Shown here: positions 56,236 through 63,562 of the stretch, in pieces | Numbering within the stretch: position 1 is the first letter of the stretch | Layout of the letters: each line of letters begins with the position of its first letter | Origin: Mycolicibacter sinensis | GTDB lineage: Bacteria; Actinomycetota; Actinomycetes; Mycobacteriales; Mycobacteriaceae | NCBI RefSeq assembly: GCF_001667945.1 | Contig: NZ_LZJK01000076.1 | Coordinates: 1-64,000, forward strand | Direction: 5' to 3' | DNA: 64,000 nucleotides | Made by a program: the position numbers and the translations under genes | Notes under the pieces: generated by a model | Seen by the model: the letters and a program-made list of their open reading frames with translations, nothing else | Told to the model about the DNA's origin: nothing | Databases searched by the model: none

Positions 56236-58055
56236 TCGTCGTCGTCCTTGTCACGCAGGTCGCGTACCGCCTGCTTGGCCGACTCGGTGAACTCGTGCAT
56301 CTTCTGCTTGGCGCCCTTGGTGGCGACGCTGACCCGGTCCGGGTCTTTGATCATCGCCTTGGCGGTCTTCTTCGCAATGTCCATCCTGATCTGAGGCGGA
56401 ACCGGTGCGATATCCGGGTCAACGACCACTTCCAGTACCACCGGGCTGCTGGCAGCCAGCGCCTGGTCCCAGGCATGCCCGATGTTCTTCGGGTCATCGC
56501 AGCGGATACCGGTCAGCCCGAGCAGCTTGGCGAATTCGGCATACGGTACGTCTGGAATATGTTGGGAGCCCTCGAATTTCTTCTCCCCTCCCATCGCCCG
56601 CTGCTCGAAGGTGACCTGGTTGAGGTCCTGATTGTTGAACACGCAGAAGATCAGCGGGCCCTTGGACAGCCGGTCCTTGTAGCGCTTCACGGTGATCATC
56701 TCGGCCATGCCGTTCATCTGGAACACCCCGTCACCGACCAGGGCGATCACCGGGCGGCCCGGGTGCGCCAGTTTGGCGGCGATCGCATACGGGGTGCCGG
56801 GTCCCATGGTGGCGAGGTTGCCGGCCAGCGAGGCGGCCATTCCGGGCCGCAGCCGCAGGTGCCGCGCCCACCAGTTGGCCACCGAGCCGGCATCGGTGGT
56901 GATGACCGAATTATCGGGCAGTCGCTTGGACAGCTCGTGTACCACCAGCTCGGGGTTGAGCGGGTTTGCCTTGTCGTGGGCCCGCTTGTCGAGCACCCGC
57001 CACCACTCGGCCACCTCGCCTTCGATCTTCTTGCGCCAGGACCGGTCTTCCTTGCGCTTGAGTAGCGGGATCAGCTCTTGCAGCGTGTCTTTGGAGTCCC
57101 CGATCAGGTTGGCGTCCATCGGGTACCGCACGCCGATCATGCGGCCATCATGGTTGATCTCCACCCCCCGGCACTGCCCTTCTTTGGGCAGCCATTCGGA
57201 GTAGGGGAAGCTGGATCCGATCATGAACAACGTGTCGGCGCCGGACATCATCGCCTCGCTGGCCGTGGAGCCCAGCAGCCCGATCGGGCCGGTGACATAC
57301 GGCAGATCGTCGGGCAGGGAAGCCCGCCCCAGGGAGGTCTTGGCCACCCCGGCGCCGAGCAGCTCGGCCACCTGCACCACTTCGTCTGACGCGTCGGCGG
57401 CACCGGCGCCGATCAGAATCGCCACCTTCTCGGCATCGTTGAGAATGTCGGCGGCCTTCTGCAATTCGGGTTGCGCGGGGAGCATCCGGGACCGGGACCA
57501 GCCGACGCTGCTGAACACCGCACCGTGCATCCGCGGCGGCGACGGCACCGCGTCCTCTTCGGCGACGTCCTCGGGCAGGATGATGGTGGCCACCGTGCGA
57601 TTCGTCAGCGCCACCTTGCACGCCCGGTCTACCAGGTGCCGGGCCTGCACTGGCGCCATGCAGGTTTGGATGAAGTCCGACGAGACGTCTTTGAACAGTG
57701 AGTTGGGGTCGATCTCCTGCTGAAACGCCGCGCCCAGTGACATCCGCTTCTGCTGGCCGACGATGGCCACCACCGGCTGATGGTCGAGTTTGGCGTCATA
57801 GAGCCCGTTGAGCAGGTGGATCGCCCCGCCGCCGGACGTGGCCAGGCAGCAGCCGAGTTCGCCGGTGAATTTGGCGTGCCCGGTCGCCATGAAGGCGCCC
57901 ATCTCCTCGTGGCGCGGCTGGATCAACTCCGGATCGCCTCCGGCCCGGTCCAGTGCGCCGAGCATGGACAGGATGCCGTCACCGGGATATCCGAAGATCC
58001 GGTGCACCCCCCACTGGCGTAACCGGTCGATGATGAAGTCCGCGGTCTTCGGCAT
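56232..58055 (-). CDS. Thiamine-pyrophosphate enzyme, pyruvate oxidase/dehydrogenase-like
   Basis: A 607-residue three-domain ThDP enzyme. The catalytic glutamate is in IQPRHEEMGAFMA (about residue 50); the middle domain has ILIGAGAADAS; the ThDP motif runs from VGDGVFQMNG to FNNQDLNQVTF (about residues 440-475). The final 45 residues are a basic-acidic helical extension (KKTAKAMIKDPDRV). Similar to PoxB pyruvate oxidase, which yields acetate and CO2 and feeds electrons to quinone; exact substrate unproved. A consensus SigF-type promoter lies 27 bp upstream, with AAGGGAG before ATG. Coupled to the FAD/Fe-S gene. Confidence 0.88.
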   Translation of the reverse strand: MPKTADFIIDRLRQWGVHRIFGYPGDGILSMLGALDRAGGDPELIQPRHEEMGAFMATGHAKFTGELGCCLATSGGGAIHLLNGLYDAKLDHQPVVAIVGQQKRMSLGAAFQQEIDPNSLFKDVSSDFIQTCMAPVQARHLVDRACKVALTNRTVATIILPEDVAEEDAVPSPPRMHGAVFSSVGWSRSRMLPAQPELQKAADILNDAEKVAILIGAGAADASDEVVQVAELLGAGVAKTSLGRASLPDDLPYVTGPIGLLGSTASEAMMSGADTLFMIGSSFPYSEWLPKEGQCRGVEINHDGRMIGVRYPMDANLIGDSKDTLQELIPLLKRKEDRSWRKKIEGEVAEWWRVLDKRAHDKANPLNPELVVHELSKRLPDNSVITTDAGSVANWWARHLRLRPGMAASLAGNLATMGPGTPYAIAAKLAHPGRPVIALVGDGVFQMNGMAEMITVKRYKDRLSKGPLIFCVFNNQDLNQVTFEQRAMGGEKKFEGSQHIPDVPYAEFAKLLGLTGIRCDDPKNIGHAWDQALAASSPVVLEVVVDPDIAPVPPQIRMDIAKKTAKAMIKDPDRVSVATKGAKQKMHEFTESAKQAVRDLRDKDDDE

Positions 58056-58082
58056 GGTGCGCTCCCTTCTATCGGCACACGG

Positions 58083-58107
58083 TTACCCGTCACCGTGGTT
58101 GTCAAAC
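58083..58107 (-). promoter_or_regulatory. SigF-type promoter, TPP enzyme operon
   Basis: Minus-strand GTTT-N15-GGGTAA, exact consensus, giving a leader of about 20 bases with its own ribosome site. Confidence 0.65.
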
Positions 58108-58113
58108 AGCCCG

Positions 58114-58773
58114 TCAGACCACGGTGCTGTTCTGTTCTGTCACAGCGCCGCCGGCCACCCGAAGGTCACTGACGAATGCGCGGTAGGCCGCTGCCCGGTC
58201 GGTCCGGTCGCGCAGCACCGCCGAGGGATGCACGGTGGCCAGGACCGGCGGCCCGGATCGGCCCGGCACCTCGATCAGCTCTCCGCGCCCGGTGGAGATC
58301 CGGAACGCCGGGCCCAGTAACGATTGCGCGGCAGTAGCACCCAGGCAGACCACCAGTTGCGGACCCACCGCGTCGATCTCGGCGATCAGCCACGGTCGGC
58401 ACGCCACCACCTCGGTGCGGCCGGGCTTCTGGTGGATCCGGCGCTTGCCCTCGCGGCGGGTGAACTTGAAATGCTTGACCGCGTTGGTCGCATAGACCAA
58501 GCCCGGGTCGATGCCGGCGTCGCTTATCGCACGCTCGAGCAGCCGCCCGGCCGGACCCACGAAGGGATGGCCCTGCCGGTCCTCCTGGTCGCCGGGCTGC
58601 TCCCCGACCAGCATCAGCGGCGCCCCGCGGCGGCCCTCGCCGAACACCGTCTGGGTGGCGTCGCGGTACAGCTCGCAGCCGTGACACCCCGCGGCCGCGA
58701 CCCGCAGTGCGCTCAGCGTCCGCTTCTCCGGCAGATAGCGCTGCGCCCCCGGCACTTTCGTCGTTGCGCTCAC
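58114..58773 (-). CDS. udgX: UdgX-type uracil-DNA glycosylase
   Basis: A 219-residue Fe-S uracil-DNA glycosylase-fold protein of the UdgX class. The Fe-S cysteines are in GCHGCELY (residues 30, 33) and later ACRPWL and VVCLGA. Motif GEQPGDQED (about residues 57-65) and HPFVGPAGRLL are followed by the diagnostic loop KRRIH (110-114), whose histidine (114) forms a covalent link with uracil-containing DNA in M. smegmatis UdgX. GTG start overlaps the F420 oxidoreductase stop (GTGA). Probably co-transcribed with that gene. Confidence 0.93.
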   Translation of the reverse strand: MSATTKVPGAQRYLPEKRTLSALRVAAAGCHGCELYRDATQTVFGEGRRGAPLMLVGEQPGDQEDRQGHPFVGPAGRLLERAISDAGIDPGLVYATNAVKHFKFTRREGKRRIHQKPGRTEVVACRPWLIAEIDAVGPQLVVCLGATAAQSLLGPAFRISTGRGELIEVPGRSGPPVLATVHPSAVLRDRTDRAAAYRAFVSDLRVAGGAVTEQNSTVV

Positions 58774-59726
58774 GCCGCCAGCTCCGGCGCGATCTCGGAT
58801 TCCCAGAAGGCGAAGAACTCCTCCTGGTCTCCGCCGATCTGCTGCACGTAGACCTCGTCGAAGCCGGCGTCGGCGAATTCGCGGATCCGGTCCAGATACG
58901 GTTTGGCGTCCGGGCCGGCCGGCACCGCCTGTGCCACCATGTCGGCGGTGACCAGACTCGAGGCCTGCTCGAAATGCGTCGGCGTGGGCAGGTTCTGGCC
59001 CAGTTCACCGGGGAGCTGCTCACTGGCCCACAACGCCTGCGCGGTGCGCACCCCCTGCTCCTTCGACGGCGCGTAGCACACCTTGAACCCGGCCTGGGTG
59101 GGCTTGCCCATCCCGCCGGCATGGTGGAACTCCGAGACCAGCGCGGCGTCGGGCATGCTGCACTGGTACCCGTCGCCGATCCGGCCCGCCAGCCGCGCCG
59201 AATGCGGGCCGTAACCGGAGACGTAGATCGGTGTCGGCTTCGGCGGCAGCGTGTAGAGCCGGGCGTTCTCCACGGTGTAGTAGCGCCCGTGGTGGTTGAC
59301 CTGGTGGCCGGTGAACAGCTCGCGGATCACCGCGACGGCCTCGTCGAGCATGCCGCGGCGGATGGCCGCCGACGGCCAGCGTGCACCGGTGATGTGTTCG
59401 TTCAACGCTTCTCCGGTCCCGACCCCCAGAACGAAGCGGCCGTCGTGTTGGGCGGCGCTGGTCGCTGCGGCCTGCGCGACCACCGCCGGATGGGTGCGCA
59501 TGATCGGGCAGGTGACGGCAGTGGTGATCGGCAGCGTGCAGGCCTGCGACAGTGCGCCGATCACCGACCACACGAACGGGCTGTGGCCCTGCTGGTCGGT
59601 CCAGGGGTGGAAGTGATCGGAGATCCACAGCGCCTCGAACCCGGCCCGCTGCGCCCGGGTGGCCTGACGAACCAGCTCGTTGGGGTGAAACTCCTCGCTG
59701 GACAACGCATAACCGAGGGTCGTCAT
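58770..59726 (-). CDS. F420-dependent LLM-class oxidoreductase (third paralogue)
   Basis: A 318-residue luciferase-like F420 enzyme. Markers: WISDHFHPWTDQQGHSPFVW (about residue 34), TAVTCPIMRTHPAVVAQAAA and LGVGTGEALNEHI. It is closer in pattern to the first paralogue (24.7 kb) than to the second. The ATG lies 9 bp from a GGGTAT element. The next gene downstream is udgX, translationally coupled; the reason for the link is not clear. Substrate unknown. Confidence 0.88.
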   Translation of the reverse strand: MTTLGYALSSEEFHPNELVRQATRAQRAGFEALWISDHFHPWTDQQGHSPFVWSVIGALSQACTLPITTAVTCPIMRTHPAVVAQAAATSAAQHDGRFVLGVGTGEALNEHITGARWPSAAIRRGMLDEAVAVIRELFTGHQVNHHGRYYTVENARLYTLPPKPTPIYVSGYGPHSARLAGRIGDGYQCSMPDAALVSEFHHAGGMGKPTQAGFKVCYAPSKEQGVRTAQALWASEQLPGELGQNLPTPTHFEQASSLVTADMVAQAVPAGPDAKPYLDRIREFADAGFDEVYVQQIGGDQEEFFAFWESEIAPELAA

Positions 59727-59735
59727 GGCTCAGGC

Positions 59736-59760
59736 ATACCCGTCGTGGCGTCGGCTAATC
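59736..59760 (-). promoter_or_regulatory. Weak SigF-type promoter candidate, third F420 oxidoreductase
   Basis: Minus-strand GATT-N15-GGGTAT. The -10 element and its 9 bp distance to the ATG match the other F420 genes, but the -35 element is poor. Confidence 0.35.
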
Positions 59761-59786
59761 CTCAGCGAGTTCGCGGCTGGCCGTCG

Positions 59787-59812
59787 GTTAGTCGTCGCAG
59801 ACGTCTGGGTAG
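59787..59812 (+). promoter_or_regulatory. Candidate SigF-type promoter, small helical protein
   Basis: GTTA-N16-GGGTAG, one base off in the -35 element. About 37 bp before the ATG, which has GGGGGG as ribosome site. Confidence 0.45.
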
Positions 59813-59849
59813 CCGATTGGCAGAAACATCAAGACCTAGGGGGGATTCG

Positions 59850-60089
59850 ATGGCCGACGTAAAGAACGTGGAGAGCGGCCAGCGCACCGGCACCAAGGAC
59901 CGCGACTACGACCTGTTGTGGTTCGTGGAGAACTGCCTGGACAACGCACTGCGGATGGACGTCTACATCGCCGACGCCGAACGCACCGGCGACACCGAGT
60001 TGGCCGACCTGTTCCGGCGCGCCCAGAACGCCAGCCGCAAGGGCGCCGAAGAGGGCAAGTCGCTGCTGGCGCACCGGCTGCGCGACTGA
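59850..60089 (+). CDS. Small helical hypothetical protein
   Basis: A 79-residue soluble protein that should form two helices (YDLLWFVENCLDNALRMDVYI, then TELADLFRRAQNASRKGAEE). The ATG follows a run of G that could serve as ribosome site. No known domain. A SigF-like promoter lies upstream, and another tiny gene follows 16 bp after its stop. It may be a small stress protein. Confidence 0.65.
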   Translation: MADVKNVESGQRTGTKDRDYDLLWFVENCLDNALRMDVYIADAERTGDTELADLFRRAQNASRKGAEEGKSLLAHRLRD

Positions 60090-60105
60090 ACATGCGCCTA
60101 CCGCG

Positions 60106-60273
60106 ATGCCCGAGCAGGTCACCGATGTCTTCTTGCTGACTTACCTCGGGAAGCCGGTGGATGCCTTCCTGCGTCGCGAGGACGCAGCGGCGGAGCTCTC
60201 CACCTACAGCGTGGAGGAGCAATCGGTGATGGAGATAGTCCCGGTACGGCTGATCGGCGGCGGTGAGCCGTAG
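60106..60273 (+). CDS. Very small hypothetical protein
   Basis: A 55-residue possible protein, MPEQVTDVFLLTYLGKPVD..., ending VPVRLIGGGEP. The codon pattern (G/C in third positions) and strand-like hydrophobic alternation look coding. No strong ribosome site is seen, but it follows the previous small gene by 16 bp in the same direction. No family recognised. Confidence 0.5.
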   Translation: MPEQVTDVFLLTYLGKPVDAFLRREDAAAELSTYSVEEQSVMEIVPVRLIGGGEP

Positions 60274-60314
60274 CGCCGCTGCTGCGGCACCGGCCGCGGG
60301 TCTGGACCCGCTGC

Positions 60315-60542
60315 TCAGGGCGTAGGCGTGGGCGCCGTGGTGGTCGCCGGAGCGTCGGACGGCGTCGGCGTCGCGTCCGCGGGCTTACGGGTCGTCGGAG
60401 GGCCGGACGACGTCGGCGTCATGGTGGTCGAGGTGGTGTCCGGATCGGCGAACGCGCCCGGCACGATCGCGACCGCGGCGCAGCCGACAGCCATTGACGT
60501 CACAAGTGCCGCCCTACCCAGAATCTGATATCCCGCGACCAT
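60315..60542 (-). CDS. Small secreted Pro/Thr-rich protein
   Basis: A 75-residue protein with a signal peptide (AALVTSMAVGCAAVAIVPGAFA, cleavage after GAFA near residue 32) and a mature part made almost only of Pro, Thr, Ser, Ala and Asp (TPTSSGPPTTRKP...). Likely exported and possibly O-mannosylated. GGAGGGG precedes the ATG. An exact SigF-type promoter lies about 50 bp upstream. Function unknown. Confidence 0.7.
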   Translation of the reverse strand: MVAGYQILGRAALVTSMAVGCAAVAIVPGAFADPDTTSTTMTPTSSGPPTTRKPADATPTPSDAPATTTAPTPTP

Positions 60543-60594
60543 GCTGGCCCCTCCCCGATGTTTGCCCCGCCGGGCGCGCGGCGCGTGAGGGTGT

Positions 60595-60619
60595 TTACCC
60601 CCGAGGCGGGTACCTAAAC
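60595..60619 (-). promoter_or_regulatory. SigF-type promoter, secreted Pro/Thr-rich protein
   Basis: Minus-strand GTTT-N15-GGGTAA, exact consensus, giving a leader of about 46 bases. Confidence 0.62.
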
Positions 60620-60632
60620 ATGACCGCCCAGG

Positions 60633-61925
60633 TCAGTAGCCGCCCGGTGTTCCGTTGCCGAGGCAGACCAGCCGGGCCCCGCCGACCGCGCTGCGGTCGA
60701 CGACGTTGCGGGTGTCGACGACCACCGCACCGGCAGCGGCGCACCGGGCGATGGCCTCCCAGTCCAACTCGGCGAAGTCGGGCCATTCGGTGAGCACCAC
60801 GATCGCGTCGGCGTCCTTGGCCGCGACGTAGGGATCGTCGGCGGCCGGGATCGGCAGGTGCGCGGTATCGATCATCGCCAGCCGCGGGTCATAACCGGTG
60901 ACCTGGGCGCCGCCGGCCTGCAAGCCGGCGCAGACCGCGATCGCCGGGGAGTCACGGATGTCGCTGGTGCCGGCTTTGAACGTCAAGCCCAGCACCGCGA
61001 CCTTCAGCTCGGCCAGCGGGCGGCCCACCCGGTGCCGCAGCATGGCGGCGATCCGGTGCACCTGGGCGGCGTTGGTCCGCCGGGCCGATTCGATCTCCCG
61101 CAGTTCCACACCGTGCGCCCGGCCGGTGCACACCAGTGCCGCACTGTCCTTCGGCAGGCAGGAACCGCCCCAGCCCGGGCCCGGCCGCAGAAAGTGCGGG
61201 CCGATCCGCGGGTCGGCGCCCATGCAGCGGGCGATGTCGGCGATATCGGCGCCGACGCGGCTGGACAGCTGAGCCAGCGAATTGACGAAGGACAGTTTGA
61301 CCGCCAGGAAGGCGTTGCTGGCGTACTTGGCCAGCTCCGCACTCTCCAAGCTCATCCGCAACACCGGGGCGGCATCGTTGGAGTACAGCTTCGCGACCCG
61401 CTCGGCTGCCGCACCGTCGTCGGCTCCGATCACCACCCGGTCGGGGTGGCAGAAATCCTCGACTGCGTAACCTTCGCGCAGAAACTCGGGATTGGCCACG
61501 ACGTGGATGCCGCGGGCCGCCAGCGGCGCACCGATGCGCCGGCAGGTGCCGGGCGGAACAGTGGATTTGACCGCCACCGTCGATCCCGGCGACATCGTGT
61601 CGGCAAGCTGCGCGACAACGCGTTCGACGGCTCGCAGGTCGGCGCTGCCGTCGTCACTGGTCGGCGTCGGCACGCATACGAAGACGACGTCGCGGTCGGC
61701 CAGCAGGCCGTAGTCGTCGGTGATCCGCAGGGTTCCGTGCGCCAGCCCGGCACGCAACAGGTCGTTGACGCCGGGTTCGTCGATCGCGGCGTATCCGACC
61801 CGCAACTCGGCGACGCGCCGCCGGTCGGTGTCGATGCACACCGTGTCGACACCGGCGGCGGCCAGACACACCGCACTGGTCAACCCGACATATCCGGCAC
61901 CGACGACACCGACGCGTGATGTCAT
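60633..61925 (-). CDS. UDP-glucose/GDP-mannose-type 6-dehydrogenase
   Basis: A 430-residue NAD-dependent sugar nucleotide dehydrogenase that oxidises the sugar C6 to a uronic acid, most likely UDP-glucose to UDP-glucuronate. The NAD motif VGVVGAGYVGLTSA is at the N-terminus, VKSTVPPGT near residue 121, the catalytic cysteine in GWGGSCLPKDSAALV (about residue 254), and VLGLTFKAGTSDIRDSPA in the C-terminal domain. ATG at 61925 overlaps the glycosyltransferase stop (ATGA). Last gene of the sugar cluster at the window edge. Confidence 0.92.
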   Translation of the reverse strand: MTSRVGVVGAGYVGLTSAVCLAAAGVDTVCIDTDRRRVAELRVGYAAIDEPGVNDLLRAGLAHGTLRITDDYGLLADRDVVFVCVPTPTSDDGSADLRAVERVVAQLADTMSPGSTVAVKSTVPPGTCRRIGAPLAARGIHVVANPEFLREGYAVEDFCHPDRVVIGADDGAAAERVAKLYSNDAAPVLRMSLESAELAKYASNAFLAVKLSFVNSLAQLSSRVGADIADIARCMGADPRIGPHFLRPGPGWGGSCLPKDSAALVCTGRAHGVELREIESARRTNAAQVHRIAAMLRHRVGRPLAELKVAVLGLTFKAGTSDIRDSPAIAVCAGLQAGGAQVTGYDPRLAMIDTAHLPIPAADDPYVAAKDADAIVVLTEWPDFAELDWEAIARCAAAGAVVVDTRNVVDRSAVGGARLVCLGNGTPGGY

Positions 61926-62866
61926 GCGCATTCCGCGAGGACGTCTCGGGCCGCGGCGATGACCCGCGCCGGGGTGATCAGCAGCAGTCCCGCATCCGGC
62001 CGATCGGCGTGCGGGTCGCCGCGGTCACCGGCCCAGATGGCGACGTGCGGGCCGGGGCCGCGGGGGCCCCAGTGCGCCGGGGGGGTCGGACCGAACAGCA
62101 GCACCGAAGCGGTCCCGGTAGCGGTGGCGATATGCCCGATGCCGGTGTCCCCGCACACCAGCAGCCGCGCGTCGCTGATCAACGCGACCATCCCGAGCAG
62201 GTCCAGTTCGCCGGCGAGCACCGATGACGACCTCAGTCCGGCGTAGGCGGCGACGATCTCGGCCAGCGAACGTTCGGCGGCCGATCCGGTGATCACCACC
62301 CGGTGCCCGGAACGGCTCAGCGCCGCGGCGACCGCGGCGAACCGGTCCGCCGGCCAGCGCCGCGCCGGTGCCGCGGCGCCGGGGTGAATCACCACGACGC
62401 CGTCGCGGCGCGGGTATCCCGGTGGCCGGGCGATGCCGAGTTCCCCAGGACGACACGCGATTCCGGCGTGTTCCAGCAGCATGCACCAGCGATCCACATC
62501 GTGCAGGTCGTCGCGCCAGGGCGGTCCGTTGACCGCGGGATAGGAGCAATTGCTGTGGCTGATAAGCGTTTTCGCCCCGGTCGACAGCAGGTCGGTGATG
62601 CTCTGCGGGCCCCGCCCGTGCAGGTTGACCGCCGCCTGCGGCGCCGGACCGGACCAGTGCAGCGCACCGAGACCGGCGGTCGGCACCACCGCGTCCACCG
62701 CCCCGCACAGCAAGGCCAGCGGTTTCAGCGGTTCCGGTGTGGCCAGCACGATCCGAGCCGACGGGTACGCCCGCCGCAGCCCGCGCAGTGCCGGCACGCC
62801 GGTGAGCAGGTCGCCCACCCCCAGTGCGCGCAGCACCAGCACCGTGGCGCTGCCGGTTACGGCCAC
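61922..62866 (-). CDS. Glycosyltransferase family 9 (heptosyltransferase-like)
   Basis: A 314-residue GT-B-fold enzyme related to ADP-heptose:LPS heptosyltransferases. It shows VLVLRALGVGDLLTGVPALRGL at the N-terminus, VVVIHPGAAAPARRWPADRFAAVA (about residues 160-183), and the C-terminal donor-binding DARLLVCGDTGIGHIATATGT and VLLFGPTPPAHWGP. GTG start lies 10 bp inside the SDR gene end. With the adenylyltransferase nearby it probably transfers an ADP-heptose or related sugar; the acceptor is unknown. Confidence 0.88.
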   Translation of the reverse strand: MAVTGSATVLVLRALGVGDLLTGVPALRGLRRAYPSARIVLATPEPLKPLALLCGAVDAVVPTAGLGALHWSGPAPQAAVNLHGRGPQSITDLLSTGAKTLISHSNCSYPAVNGPPWRDDLHDVDRWCMLLEHAGIACRPGELGIARPPGYPRRDGVVVIHPGAAAPARRWPADRFAAVAAALSRSGHRVVITGSAAERSLAEIVAAYAGLRSSSVLAGELDLLGMVALISDARLLVCGDTGIGHIATATGTASVLLFGPTPPAHWGPRGPGPHVAIWAGDRGDPHADRPDAGLLLITPARVIAAARDVLAECA

Positions 62867-63546
62867 GACGATTCCTCGCTGGAACACACCACCATCTCCC
62901 GGATTTCGCAGCCGGCCGGCTGGCGCAGCGCGAACAGCACCGCCTCTGCCACCAGGTCGGGGTCGTTGAGTTTGGCGTCGGGCGGCGGCTTGTACTGCTC
63001 GGCGCGGCCGTCGAAGAACGGTGTGGTCATTCCGCCCGGGATCAGCAGCGTCACGCCGACTTCACCGGCCAGTTCGGCGGCCAGCGCCCGGGTGAACCCG
63101 ACCACCCCGAACTTCGAGGCACAGTAGGCGGTGGCGTCGCTGACTGCTTTGATCCCCAGCGTCGATGCGCAGGTCACGATCCGGGCGTCGTCGGCGTCGA
63201 GGTACGGCAGGGCGGCACGGATCACCGCGGCGGTGCCCAGCAGGTTGACATGCAGCACCCGCTCCCAGTCCTTGGCCGGGACGCGATCCAGCCGCCCGCA
63301 GCTGTCGATGCCCGCCGGGGTGAACACCCCCTGCAACGGCCGGTCGGCGGTGCCGGCCAGGTCGGCGACGGCCTCTTCGACCGCGGCGGTGTCGGCGAGA
63401 TCGGCGCACCGGTAGGTGACGTCGTCAGCCGGTTGGTTGATGTCGATCACCAGCGGTGTCCCACCGGCGCGTTGCACCGCCCGCACCGTGGCGGCGCCCA
63501 GCCCGGAGGCACCGCCGGCGATCAAGATGTTGCCCAGTTCCTTCAT
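62857..63546 (-). CDS. Short-chain dehydrogenase/reductase in sugar cluster
   Basis: A 229-residue classical SDR. The cofactor motif ILIAGGASGLGAATVRA is at the N-terminus, the acidic DINQPADD suggests NAD, and the catalytic residues are in VTCASTLG and ATAYCASKFGVVG (about residues 137-149). Probably an oxidoreductase acting on a sugar or polyol in the cluster, but the substrate is not evident. AAGGAGTG precedes the ATG. It overlaps the glycosyltransferase start by 10 bp. Confidence 0.87.
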   Translation of the reverse strand: MKELGNILIAGGASGLGAATVRAVQRAGGTPLVIDINQPADDVTYRCADLADTAAVEEAVADLAGTADRPLQGVFTPAGIDSCGRLDRVPAKDWERVLHVNLLGTAAVIRAALPYLDADDARIVTCASTLGIKAVSDATAYCASKFGVVGFTRALAAELAGEVGVTLLIPGGMTTPFFDGRAEQYKPPPDAKLNDPDLVAEAVLFALRQPAGCEIREMVVCSSEESSWP

Positions 63547-63562
63547 CTTTCACACTCCTTCG

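Noticed and set aside
54358..56394. Long open frame antisense to the FAD/Fe-S gene
   Set aside because: Arg/His/Val-rich antisense translation; the minus strand encodes a complete conserved enzyme.
60593..60612. GTTT-N11-GGGTA on the plus strand
   Set aside because: The spacer is too short for SigF; the opposite strand has the correct spacing.
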